Positions 1 to 6,528 of a stretch of 14,732 bases of DNA are shown one piece after another; position 1 is the stretch's first letter, and every line of letters starts with the position of its first letter. The position numbers and the translations under genes are program-made. The stretch spans positions 1-14,732 of the forward strand of contig JAAZGX010000056.1 in assembly GCA_012511005.1 (NCBI GenBank), in the 5' to 3' direction. The notes under the pieces are model-generated. The model was not told the origin of the DNA. It made no database searches and saw nothing but the letters and a program-made list of their open reading frames with translations. Source of the DNA: Clostridiales bacterium. Lineage in GTDB: Bacteria > Bacillota > Clostridia > Oscillospirales > Acutalibacteraceae.

Positions 1-10
1 ATTTTTAATT

Positions 11-43
11 CGACTGATTGCGGACTTTGTTCACAATCAGTCG
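11..43. repeat. perfect 10-bp inverted repeat over a stop codon
   Basis: CGACTGATTG (11-20) and CAATCAGTCG (34-43) are perfect inverted copies separated by 13 bases. The TGA that ends the leftmost minus-strand reading frame (37-39) lies inside one arm. A hairpin exactly at the end of the operon suggests a transcript end or 3' stabiliser. However, the minus strand after the hairpin reads AATTAAAAAT, not a U-run, so a standard intrinsic terminator is not supported. Confidence 0.45.
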
Positions 44-339
44 CCCGTCTCAAGCGGGTTTACCGTTTGAATTGAATAAACCTTAAATGCTCCGCCCGAC
101 TTTCTTAATGTTATTTTCATATATTTATCAGGCTCGGACTGTGAAACGGTACCGTCTGAATTTATCTGCAATTTATCAACGCCTATATACCCCACGGTAA
201 CCTCGACAGTTTCCCTTGACTTTTTAACCTTTATTACTCTTGGAGTAAACGGTGGGCTAACGCCTGTTATTGGGATATAGTACATATTGTCACGACTGTC
301 ATAAGTAAATGTGTAGCCAAATCCCGTTACGGTTTTATG
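37..339 (-). pseudogene. C-terminal part of amber-split exported protein
   Basis: These are 100 codons, open in the same frame as the gene immediately upstream and separated from it only by the TAG at 340-342. The first ATG is at 285, but 18 further codons (beginning HKTVTGFGYTFTYDS) lie between the TAG and that ATG. They read as natural protein, continuing into YYIPITGV, TPRV and VTVGYIG segments. From memory, intact clostridial homologues carry this region directly after a segment like the one before the TAG. I therefore read it as the back half of the extracellular domain, not an independent gene. No ribosome site is evident before the ATG at 285. The function is unknown, and the frame ends in TGA inside an inverted repeat. 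Confidence 0.6.
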
Positions 340-798
340 CTAAATAGGAAGCTCAGAGGAAAAGATTTTATTATAGTAGCTTTCAACATCGCTGGCAGGT
401 ACAGAAAGCCCCTCTTCTGTCAGCTCATAATCAGACGTGTTAAGCTCATCGTATAAAAGTGAAAGGATTGAAATATCAAGAAGCTGTGTTTCATTAGCCT
501 TTGAAATATCGTCAAAAGAGTCGGGGTCGTTTGCAATTATCCATGTTAAATATTCGTTGTAATACGCTATATCCTTCGAATTATCCGTTTTAGACTTTAC
601 AAATCCGACTACTGAAGATGTTATCGTAAACAGTCCTATTGCGGCTAAAATAAGCATAAGCGCACCGAGAGGGAATGCCCACGGCCGTCTTTTTTTGCGC
701 CTTTCACGCATATCGTCAAAGTCCTCGTCAAAAACTTCTTCTGCCTTTTTTATATTATCGTCTGATTGTAGGAACTCTTCGAAAATTCTGTCATCCAT
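340..798 (-). CDS. single-TM membrane-anchored protein, N-terminal part (ends at in-frame TAG)
   Basis: This is a 152-residue protein of unknown function. Residues 1-30 are strongly acidic. A basic patch (RERRKKRR, 31-38) precedes one hydrophobic segment at about 41-67, which predicts a cytoplasmic N-terminus and an extracytoplasmic rest. Residues 70-152 are hydrophilic, with a YYNEYLTWIIANDPDSF stretch that I associate with an uncharacterised clostridial family. A GGGGG ribosome site (about 807-811) sits about 8 bases before the ATG. The start lies 18 bases after the stop of the FAD oxidoreductase, so this is the last gene of the proBA operon. Reading stops at TAG (340-342), but the same frame continues for 100 codons, giving a 253-codon full frame. 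The protein is either truncated by a nonsense mutation or extended by readthrough. Confidence 0.75.
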   Translation of the reverse strand: MDDRIFEEFLQSDDNIKKAEEVFDEDFDDMRERRKKRRPWAFPLGALMLILAAIGLFTITSSVVGFVKSKTDNSKDIAYYNEYLTWIIANDPDSFDDISKANETQLLDISILSLLYDELNTSDYELTEEGLSVPASDVESYYNKIFSSELPI

Positions 799-816
799 AT
801 ATATTCCCCCGCTTTA

Positions 817-2085
817 TTAATCTATAACGGCGTTGTTTTTCTTTAGTATCTCTCTGATTTTATCTGTATCTGCGGCATATGCCGCCTTATTAGTTTTCAC
901 AGAAACAGAGGCGCCTATACCTGCCGCTTCACCCAATGTACAGCATATCGGCATAATCCTTATTGATGCTTGCGCCTCATGCGTAGCAGAAATGCACCTG
1001 CCCGCGACAAGAAGATTTTCCGTCCTTTTCGGTATCAATGAACGAAACGGTATAGTATAGTATTGCCCGTCCCTAAAATAGTAGTGGCTCGTTCCCTCAC
1101 CCTCAGGGTTGTGTATGTCAATATCATAATTTCCTGCCGCAATAGCATCCGGAAAAATGGTGCAATCCTTTAATTCCTCTTGTGTTAAAATATGCAGTCC
1201 CTCAATCTTCCTGCTTTCTCTAACGCCGATTTTAACGGCGCTTGTAAGTAAAACGCTGTCCCGAAAACAGTCAAAATTACTTTTGAGGAATAAATATATT
1301 TCCGCCATTTGTTCCCGTGCGATTGTTTCCGCTCTTGAAAGCTCGAATGGGTCTGTCGGGTTGTGCTTTACTACCCTTGTGGAGTTAAAATGCACAATCC
1401 CATCGCCAAGTCCGGAAAATGCAAGGATATCTTCACGGGTATTTTTTATTTTACCCTCTTTTTTATATTGCTTATAAAGCTCTTGAATAGCGGGTTTTTG
1501 CTCTATAAACCCTTCTGTATCTACATTTACCACCCTAAAACAAAGTGTCATAGGCTGGCAAAGAGAGTCCCCGCTTCTTCCAAGCACTACTGGGCAACCG
1601 CACAAAAAGGCAAGGTCAGCGTCCCCCGTGCAATCAATAAAAAACTTTGCAGAAAGTGACATAACTCCCGATTTATTCGCTACGCTAATAGACTGTATCG
1701 TTCCACTGTCCATATTAACGCCTGAAAGCGTAGAGTGAAATAAAACCTCTGCTCCCGATTTTTCAACTATTTTATCAAGAGCTATTTTCATAAATTCAGT
1801 GTTAAAGCGGACAAAATCCTTAAACGGCGAAATCTGTCTGTATATTTCCCCTATTTCTTCAAATACACCTCTTGAAAGAAAGCGTTTTGTCTTTTTCCCG
1901 TTTTCGTTATCAACTGTCCAATACCCCATAAACGGATACACTAAATTATTTGAAGCCGCGCCTGAAAGACAGCCGGAGCTTTCGACAAGCAAAGTTTTCA
2001 TACCCTGCCGCGCCGCCGCGACTGCCGCCGCAACTCCTGAAAATCCGCCGCCTATTACTAAAACATCGTATTTATGTTTGTCCAT
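817..2085 (-). CDS. FAD-dependent oxidoreductase (FAD_oxidored-type)
   Basis: A 422-residue flavoprotein. The N-terminus has the dinucleotide-binding beta-alpha-beta: VLVIGGGFSGVAAA, with GxGxxG at residues 12-17 and an acidic residue after the second strand (VES, Glu35). The middle has the DCTGDADLA segment. The C-terminal end has an AGRCISATHEAQASIR block followed by GEAAGIGA, the second FAD contact of this family. No signal peptide or TM segment is seen, so it is probably cytosolic. The substrate cannot be read from the sequence. Its ATG lies 4 bases after the proA stop, and its ribosome site (AGGGAATAGGA) overlaps the end of proA, so it is translationally coupled to the proline genes. The length fits the family and the gene appears intact, ending in TAA. 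Confidence 0.85.
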   Translation of the reverse strand: MDKHKYDVLVIGGGFSGVAAAVAAARQGMKTLLVESSGCLSGAASNNLVYPFMGYWTVDNENGKKTKRFLSRGVFEEIGEIYRQISPFKDFVRFNTEFMKIALDKIVEKSGAEVLFHSTLSGVNMDSGTIQSISVANKSGVMSLSAKFFIDCTGDADLAFLCGCPVVLGRSGDSLCQPMTLCFRVVNVDTEGFIEQKPAIQELYKQYKKEGKIKNTREDILAFSGLGDGIVHFNSTRVVKHNPTDPFELSRAETIAREQMAEIYLFLKSNFDCFRDSVLLTSAVKIGVRESRKIEGLHILTQEELKDCTIFPDAIAAGNYDIDIHNPEGEGTSHYYFRDGQYYTIPFRSLIPKRTENLLVAGRCISATHEAQASIRIMPICCTLGEAAGIGASVSVKTNKAAYAADTDKIREILKKNNAVID

Positions 2086-2089
2086 ATTC

Positions 2090-3334
2090 CTATTCCCTTA
2101 CTTGCCCGTCACCGTGAACAACATATTTTGCAGATGTCAGCTCACTAAGCCCCAAAGGACCTCTGGCGTGTAGTTTTTGCGTGCTAATTCCTATCTCTGC
2201 GCCAAATCCGAATTCGCCGCCGTCCGTAAAACGGGTGCTTGCGTTTATATAAACTGCCGCAGAATTAACAGCGCTCGTAAATTTATTCGCACAGTCAAGG
2301 CTTTTTGTAATAATAGCATCACTGTGACCCGTGCCGTATTTATTTATATGCCTTATTGCTTCATCTATATCCGAAACGGTTTTTATTGAAATAATATAGT
2401 CAAGATATTCCGTAAAAAAGTCTTCCTCTGTCGCTTTTTTCTCGTTAGGCAAAACTTTTAACGCTTCTTCGTCACAGCGTAGCTCTACGCCCTTTTCCTT
2501 TAACGCGTCAGCTATCGGCAAAAGTGCTTTTTCTAAAATATTTTTATGAATAACCAAGCTTTCACAAGAGTTACAAACTGATACGCGCGTTGTTTTGGCG
2601 TTTACAATAACCTTTACAGCCATATCGGTATCGGCGCTTTCATCAACAAAAATATGACAGTTACCCGTGCCCGTTTCTATAACCGGTACGGTGGCATTTT
2701 CAACACACGACTTTATAAGCCCCGCGCCGCCCCGCGGAATTAGAACATCCACATATTCGTTAAGGCGCATAAGCTCTGTCGCAGATTCTCTTGAGGTATC
2801 TTCAATAAAGCCTATTACTTCAGCGGGAAGTCCCGCGTTTTTTACAGCTTCTTTCATAACGCTTACTATTGCCTTGTTGGAGTTTACAGCTTCCTTGCCG
2901 CCTCTTAGTATAACGGCGTTACCGGACTTTAAGCATAATGCGGCAGCGTCTGCCGTTACATTCGGGCGCGCCTCATATATTACTGCAATGACGCCAAGCG
3001 GCGCCGCCACCTTTTGTAACTTTAATCCGTTTTTTAGCGTATTGCCCGACAAAATCCTACCCACAGGGTCCTGTGCCTTTGCTATTTCCCTTGCGCCCTC
3101 TGCCATATCATTAATTCTTTTTTCATTTAACATTAACCTGTCAATCAAAGATTCCGCCATTTTATTTTCTTTAGCCGCGTCAATATCCTTTTTATTTTCG
3201 TTTATGATATAACGGATATCACGCACTAAAAAGTCCGCAATCTTAATAAGAGCTTCATTTTTAACAGCGGTTTTCGCCGTCGCCAAAACAGCCTTAGTCT
3301 CTTTTGCCTGCCGCCCAACTTCCTTAATAGTCAT
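2090..3334 (-). CDS. proA: glutamate-5-semialdehyde dehydrogenase (gamma-glutamyl phosphate reductase)
   Basis: This enzyme catalyses the second step of proline synthesis: NADPH-dependent reduction of gamma-glutamyl phosphate to glutamate-5-semialdehyde. The 414 residues match the usual ProA length. Diagnostic segments include YEARPNVTADAAALCLKSGN (about 120-139) and LIPRGGAGLI. The catalytic cysteine region is VSVCNSCESLVIH (Cys254 in the conserved VCN). Near the end are the C-terminal signatures GGEFGFGAEIGIST and HARGPLGL. The start ATG has a near-perfect site, TAGGAGGAGCTT, which overlaps the proB stop; proB ends only 9 bases upstream, so ProB and ProA should be made together and pass on the unstable phosphate intermediate. 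The gene ends in TAG, one of several normal TAG stops in this window. Confidence 0.97.
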   Translation of the reverse strand: MTIKEVGRQAKETKAVLATAKTAVKNEALIKIADFLVRDIRYIINENKKDIDAAKENKMAESLIDRLMLNEKRINDMAEGAREIAKAQDPVGRILSGNTLKNGLKLQKVAAPLGVIAVIYEARPNVTADAAALCLKSGNAVILRGGKEAVNSNKAIVSVMKEAVKNAGLPAEVIGFIEDTSRESATELMRLNEYVDVLIPRGGAGLIKSCVENATVPVIETGTGNCHIFVDESADTDMAVKVIVNAKTTRVSVCNSCESLVIHKNILEKALLPIADALKEKGVELRCDEEALKVLPNEKKATEEDFFTEYLDYIISIKTVSDIDEAIRHINKYGTGHSDAIITKSLDCANKFTSAVNSAAVYINASTRFTDGGEFGFGAEIGISTQKLHARGPLGLSELTSAKYVVHGDGQVRE

Positions 3335-3343
3335 AAGCTCCTC

Positions 3344-4126
3344 CTAAACCGTAAAAAGTGTGCCTACCTGCCTGCCTTCCATTAGCCTGTACATATCCTC
3401 CGGATTTTCACCGTTCATAATAATCGTCGGTATGCCGTTTTCACCCGCAAGCTTTGCCGCCTGTATTTTTGTAAACATACCGCCCGTCCCGCGGGAACTG
3501 CCTTTACCCTCTGCTATTTCAAATACGCTCCCGTCAATTTCATTTACAACGGGAATTAAAACAGCATCCTCTTCTGTATGCGGATTTTTGTCGAACAGCC
3601 CGTCAGTATCCGTCAGTATTATTAACAAATCTGCCGCAATAAGCCGCGCGACATGCGCCGAAAGGTTATCATTATCTCCATAAACAATTTCTTCAACCGC
3701 TACGGAATCATTTTCGTTAATTATCGGAATTGCGCCGTATAGAAATATTTTTTCAAAAGCGTTAATTAAATTTGCGCCGCGTTCTTTATCCTCAATATCA
3801 CTTTTCGTTATTAAAAGTTGACCGACAGTGTTGCCGTACTCCTGAAAAAACTTGTCATACATAAACATTAATTCACACTGACCGACACAAGCGGCGGCTT
3901 GTCTTGACGGCGTATCTTTCGGTCTTTCGCAAAGTCCTAATTTACCAACTCCAATACCAATAGCGCCCGATGTTACGAGTGCCACCTCAAGCCCGAAATT
4001 TGAGAAATCACAAATAGTGCGAACGAGTTCCCGCATTCTCTTTATATTCGTCTTCCCATTTTCATAAGTCAAAGTAGAGGTTCCGACTTTAACGACAATC
4101 CGTTTCATATCTTTAAGGCAAATCAT
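3344..4126 (-). CDS. proB: glutamate 5-kinase, short form without PUA domain
   Basis: This enzyme phosphorylates glutamate to gamma-glutamyl 5-phosphate, the committed step of proline synthesis. It is an amino-acid kinase fold with VKVGTSTLTY near the N-terminus, VTSGAIGIGVGKLGL, GQCELMFMYDKFF, INENDSVAVEEIVYGDND, LTDTDGLFDKNP and GTGGMFTKIQAAKLA. The frame is open from a TTG at 4144, but I chose the ATG at 4126 (260 residues) because AAGGG (4136-4140) lies 9 bases before it. An ATG at 4108 (giving MKRIVVKVG) is a weaker alternative. The protein ends at the kinase domain, with no C-terminal PUA domain as found in the roughly 365-residue ProB of Bacillus and E. coli. It is the first gene of a four-gene operon. 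Confidence 0.95.
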   Translation of the reverse strand: MICLKDMKRIVVKVGTSTLTYENGKTNIKRMRELVRTICDFSNFGLEVALVTSGAIGIGVGKLGLCERPKDTPSRQAAACVGQCELMFMYDKFFQEYGNTVGQLLITKSDIEDKERGANLINAFEKIFLYGAIPIINENDSVAVEEIVYGDNDNLSAHVARLIAADLLIILTDTDGLFDKNPHTEEDAVLIPVVNEIDGSVFEIAEGKGSSRGTGGMFTKIQAAKLAGENGIPTIIMNGENPEDMYRLMEGRQVGTLFTV

Positions 4127-4164
4127 AAATATTTTCCCTTTCAACCGCTTTTTTCTTCCCGTTT

Positions 4165-4193
4165 ATTATACAGACAGAAAGCGAAAAATGCAA
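4165..4193 (-). promoter_or_regulatory. promoter of the proBA operon
   Basis: On the minus strand, a perfect TATAAT (4170 down to 4165) lies 17 bases after TTGCAT (4193 down to 4188), a weak -35 that matches at its first three positions. Transcription would start near 4158, about 30 bases before the chosen proB ATG. That leader is too short for a T-box or other riboswitch. Confidence 0.6.
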
Positions 4194-4255
4194 GCAATAC
4201 GAGTGCGTTTGAAAAGTTTTTAGAATAGTTTTATCATTATTAACAGTCCGTTTCA

Positions 4256-4284
4256 TTGACTTACCCTTTTACATATGATAAAGT
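4256..4284 (+). promoter_or_regulatory. promoter of ychF
   Basis: TTGACT (4256-4261), a 17-base spacer and TAAAGT (4279-4284) form a sigma-A-type promoter, with an extended -10 TG at 4276-4277. Transcription would begin near 4291. AAAGGA (4311-4316) is then the ribosome site, 9 bases before the ATG. It diverges from the proB promoter with roughly 60 bases between the two -35 elements. Confidence 0.55.
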
Positions 4285-4325
4285 ATTTTTATTATTTCTG
4301 AATTTACACAAAAGGACTGAAAAAT

Positions 4326-5420
4326 ATGAAGCTTGGGATTGTAGGGCTTGCTAATGTTGGTAAAAGCACGCTTTTTAATGCCTTGACTAACGCTAAAGCG
4401 CAGGCGACAAGCTACGCATTTAGCACGGTTGAGCCGAATGTCGGTGTTGTAAATGTTCCCGACCGGCGCCTTGACGAGCTTGCTAAAATGCATTCACCGC
4501 TAAAGGTTACGCCTGCCACTATTGAATTTGTTGATATTGCAGGTCTTGTAAGCGGAGCTTCAAGAGGTGAAGGGCTCGGCAACAAATTTCTCTCTCATAT
4601 ACGCGAGGTTGATGCTATCGTTCATGTTGTAAGGTGCTTTGAGGATGAAAATATTGTTCATATAAGCGGGGATATTAACCCTATTCGCGATATAGAAACC
4701 GTTGATTTAGAGCTTATTATGGCTGATGCCGAAATACTCTCCCGCAGAATTGAAAGAACGGCTAAAGCCCAAAAAGGCGATAAGTCCTTAACTGCTGAGC
4801 TTTCATTTCTTGAAAAGGTCTATGCACTCCTTAATGACGGTGTTACGGCAAGGTCTATTCCTATGACAGAGGACGAGAAAAAGATAATAGAAACCATTTC
4901 GCTTTTAACATTAAAGCCCGTTATATATGTTTGCAATATGGGTGAGGATGATTTTTCTGACGGTATAGAGAATAATGAAAAATACCTTTCCGTTTGCGAA
5001 TTCGCAAAAAATGAGGGCAGCGAGGTTCTGCCGATTTGCGCGGAGCTTGAGTCTCAAATATCGTCGCTCCCCCCGGAAGAAAGAGAGATGTTTTTAGTTG
5101 ACCTTGGAATATCTACAGGCGGTCTTGATTTGCTGATTGAGCGAGGGTACGATTTATTGGGACTTATGTCATTTTTAACGGCGGGGCGGCCGGAAGTTAG
5201 GGCATGGACAATAAATAAAGGCACAAAAGCGCCTATAGCCGCCGGCAAAATACACTCTGATTTACAAAGAGGATTTATCCGCGCCGAGGTCGTAGCTTAT
5301 GATGACCTTATAAAGTGCGGCAGTATGGCTGCAGCAAAGGAAAAAGGGCTCGTAAGGCTTGAAGGAAAGGAGTACATTGTAAAAGATGGCGATGTTATAC
5401 TGTTCAGATTTAATGTATAA
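4326..5420 (+). CDS. ychF: redox-regulated ATPase YchF (Obg-like)
   Basis: A 364-residue member of the TRAFAC Obg/YchF family, a ribosome-associated P-loop NTPase that prefers ATP and is linked to stress responses. The P-loop GLANVGKS is at residues 7-14. The switch II region DIAGLVSGASRGEG is at about 70-83. IREVDAIVHVVRCFEDENIVH follows at about 92-112. The base-recognition segment is NMGE (204-207), the NxxE form that marks YchF and explains ATP rather than GTP use. The C-terminal TGS domain covers about residues 280-363 (WTINKGTKAPIAAGKIHSDL to the end). The length matches the family. The ATG follows AAAGGA by 9 bases and has its own promoter. Confidence 0.96.
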   Translation: MKLGIVGLANVGKSTLFNALTNAKAQATSYAFSTVEPNVGVVNVPDRRLDELAKMHSPLKVTPATIEFVDIAGLVSGASRGEGLGNKFLSHIREVDAIVHVVRCFEDENIVHISGDINPIRDIETVDLELIMADAEILSRRIERTAKAQKGDKSLTAELSFLEKVYALLNDGVTARSIPMTEDEKKIIETISLLTLKPVIYVCNMGEDDFSDGIENNEKYLSVCEFAKNEGSEVLPICAELESQISSLPPEEREMFLVDLGISTGGLDLLIERGYDLLGLMSFLTAGRPEVRAWTINKGTKAPIAAGKIHSDLQRGFIRAEVVAYDDLIKCGSMAAAKEKGLVRLEGKEYIVKDGDVILFRFNV

Positions 5421-5442
5421 AACAAGCTTTTAAGATAAATTT

Positions 5443-5496
5443 CCCCTTTTCTTCATAATTGATTTGTTTCAGGCAACAATTAGTGAAGAAAAGGGG
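5443..5496 (+). promoter_or_regulatory. long hairpin covering the ribosome site of the next gene (possible ychF terminator)
   Basis: CCCCTTTTCTTCA (5443-5455) and TGAAGAAAAGGGG (5484-5496) are a perfect 13-bp inverted repeat. Inside it TAATTG (5456-5461) pairs with CAATTA (5477-5482) with one bulged G, giving 19 bp and a loop of about 15 bases. The right arm contains AAGGGG (5491-5496), the ribosome site 7 bases before the next ATG (5504), and is followed by TTTT. The element could terminate ychF transcripts, and in any read-through RNA it would hide the next gene's ribosome site. Confidence 0.7.
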
Positions 5497-5503
5497 TTTT
5501 AAT

Positions 5504-5941
5504 ATGCTTGGTGTTGCAATCGCCATTATTTCAGGCATGCTTATGAGTGTACAAGGCGTATTTAACGAAGGGGTGACTAAACAGACATCGATTTGGGTAT
5601 GCGCCTCATTTGTGCATCTTACAGCGCTGACTTTTTGTGTTGCCGCATGGTGCTTCGGCGGATTTAACGGAACATTCGGCTCGCTTTTCGCTGTTGACGG
5701 TAAGTATATGCTTTTAGGCGGTGTTATAGGAGCTGCCATTACCTATACGGTTATACGCGGCATGGCGGCATTAGGACCCGCACAGGCGGTTATGATTATC
5801 GTAATATCTCAAATTGCGGCGGCTTACCTTATTGAGCTATTCGGTATATTCGGCGTGGAAAAATCCCCGTTTGAAATAAAAAGCCTTATAGGAATGGCTT
5901 TATGTATAAGCGGAATACTAATTTTTAAGTGGCAAAGATAG
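5504..5941 (+). CDS. DctA/YdcZ-family (DUF606) small membrane transporter-like protein
   Basis: A 145-residue, very hydrophobic protein with about five membrane segments (roughly 3-20, 31-50, 69-88, 92-115, 125-142). The pattern MLGVAIAIISGMLMSVQGVF followed by NEG and a Trp, then ALGPAQAVMIIVISQIAAAY and IELFGIFG, matches the one-domain YdcZ proteins of the drug/metabolite transporter superfamily. No substrate is established for this family as far as I know. The frame is open back to a TTG at 5459, but AAGGGG 7 bases before 5504 and the family N-terminus decide for this ATG. Expression is likely shaped by the hairpin that contains this site. The gene ends in TAG. Confidence 0.85.
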   Translation: MLGVAIAIISGMLMSVQGVFNEGVTKQTSIWVCASFVHLTALTFCVAAWCFGGFNGTFGSLFAVDGKYMLLGGVIGAAITYTVIRGMAALGPAQAVMIIVISQIAAAYLIELFGIFGVEKSPFEIKSLIGMALCISGILIFKWQR

Positions 5942-5974
5942 CAAATAGCAGATGCCGGATTATGTATTCAAATG

Positions 5975-5991
5975 AAAGCGCGAAGCGTTTT
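5975..5991 (+). terminator. small hairpin with U-run after the YdcZ-like gene
   Basis: AAAGCGC (5975-5981) pairs with GCGTTTT (5985-5991) through one G-U pair around a GAA loop, and is followed by AATTAT. It lies 34 bases after the stop codon, in the gap between convergent genes. The stem is short, so this is a plausible but weak terminator. Confidence 0.4.
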
Positions 5992-6032
5992 AATTATAAC
6001 AGTGTGACTAAGCCGCCCGAAATTCTCGCTTT

Positions 6033-6440
6033 TTAATTGACAGTATCCGAACATATACAAAAAAATTCAAAAACCTTAGGTCTAATTGCTTCTATCTGCC
6101 GAATAAGATACGGCATACTAAATTGTCTTGCTTTCACTTTATCATACTTTCGCAAGGGTCTGCATTTTAGCAAATAGGTTATATAAATATCATCCGGCTT
6201 CAAATTTGCCTCGTATATCGCTTTTTGCAATGTTTGTCTTGTTGTGCAAACATATTCTTCGCCTTCTTTATTTTCCCTTGCACCCGGTTTATCCAAAATA
6301 ATAACGATAGAAGCTTTCGGGTTCCCTTCTCCCCATATAATACGCGATTTTGCGGTGCATACCTCACACTGTTCATATCCCAAGGCTTCCAATGGTAAGC
6401 TATCCTCGCGCCACACCTTCGGTAAAAAGTTCAAATCCAT
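6033..6440 (-). CDS. uracil-DNA glycosylase family protein, C-terminally truncated
   Basis: A 135-residue protein resembling iron-sulfur (family 4-like) uracil-DNA glycosylases, which remove uracil from DNA. Seen: CEVC (Cys25, Cys28), the active-site region ILDKPGARENKEGEEYV (about 49-64, equivalent to the GEAPGxxED loop), RQTL, and YITYLLKCRPL (87-96, with Cys93). The protein stops shortly after a CICSDTV segment that resembles the usual CLGDTV strand. About 60 residues are missing compared with the roughly 200-residue family. The lost part would hold the HP-containing DNA-binding and catalytic loop. Ser108 in FSMPYL stands where family 4 often has a cluster cysteine. The ATG has a good site (GGAG, 8 bases). 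The gene is probably inactive as a glycosylase. Confidence 0.7.
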   Translation of the reverse strand: MDLNFLPKVWREDSLPLEALGYEQCEVCTAKSRIIWGEGNPKASIVIILDKPGARENKEGEEYVCTTRQTLQKAIYEANLKPDDIYITYLLKCRPLRKYDKVKARQFSMPYLIRQIEAIRPKVFEFFCICSDTVN

Positions 6441-6476
6441 AATATCTGCTCCAAGTTTCGCAAAAGATATTTAATC

Positions 6477-6520
6477 TGTCGCATCGATTAATATGCTATT
6501 TTACTTTGTTGTATGCGACA
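6477..6520. repeat. inverted repeat between the two minus-strand genes
   Basis: TGTCGCAT (6477-6484) and ATGCGACA (6513-6520) are perfect 8-bp inverted copies 28 bases apart. They extend imperfectly outward (AAT/ATT after one mismatch). On the minus strand a weak promoter-like pair, TTGTCG (6521-6516), 17 bases, TAGCAT (6498-6493), overlaps the first arm and lies between the arms. This could be an operator, a hairpin or chance. Confidence 0.3.
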
Positions 6521-6528
6521 AATTGAAT

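Noticed and set aside
340..342. Reassigned TAG codon (pyrrolysine or glutamine code)
   Set aside because: proA, proB, the YdcZ-like gene and the HIT gene all end in TAG at the expected protein length, so TAG is a normal stop here. Pyrrolysine use is also not expected in this kind of protein.
2667..3212. 181-codon plus-strand frame inside proA
   Set aside because: It is antisense to a strongly conserved ProA and its composition (Ser/Ala/Ile/Phe-rich) is typical of a reverse-strand shadow. It has no ribosome site or domain.
4127..4164. T-box leader before proB, as in Bacillus proBA
   Set aside because: The predicted leader is only about 30 bases with no terminator/antiterminator structure.
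5459..5503. Longer start (TTG at 5459) for the YdcZ-like gene
   Set aside because: The extra 15 residues lie in the hairpin, lack a ribosome site and do not fit the family N-terminus; the ATG at 5504 has AAGGGG at 7 bases.
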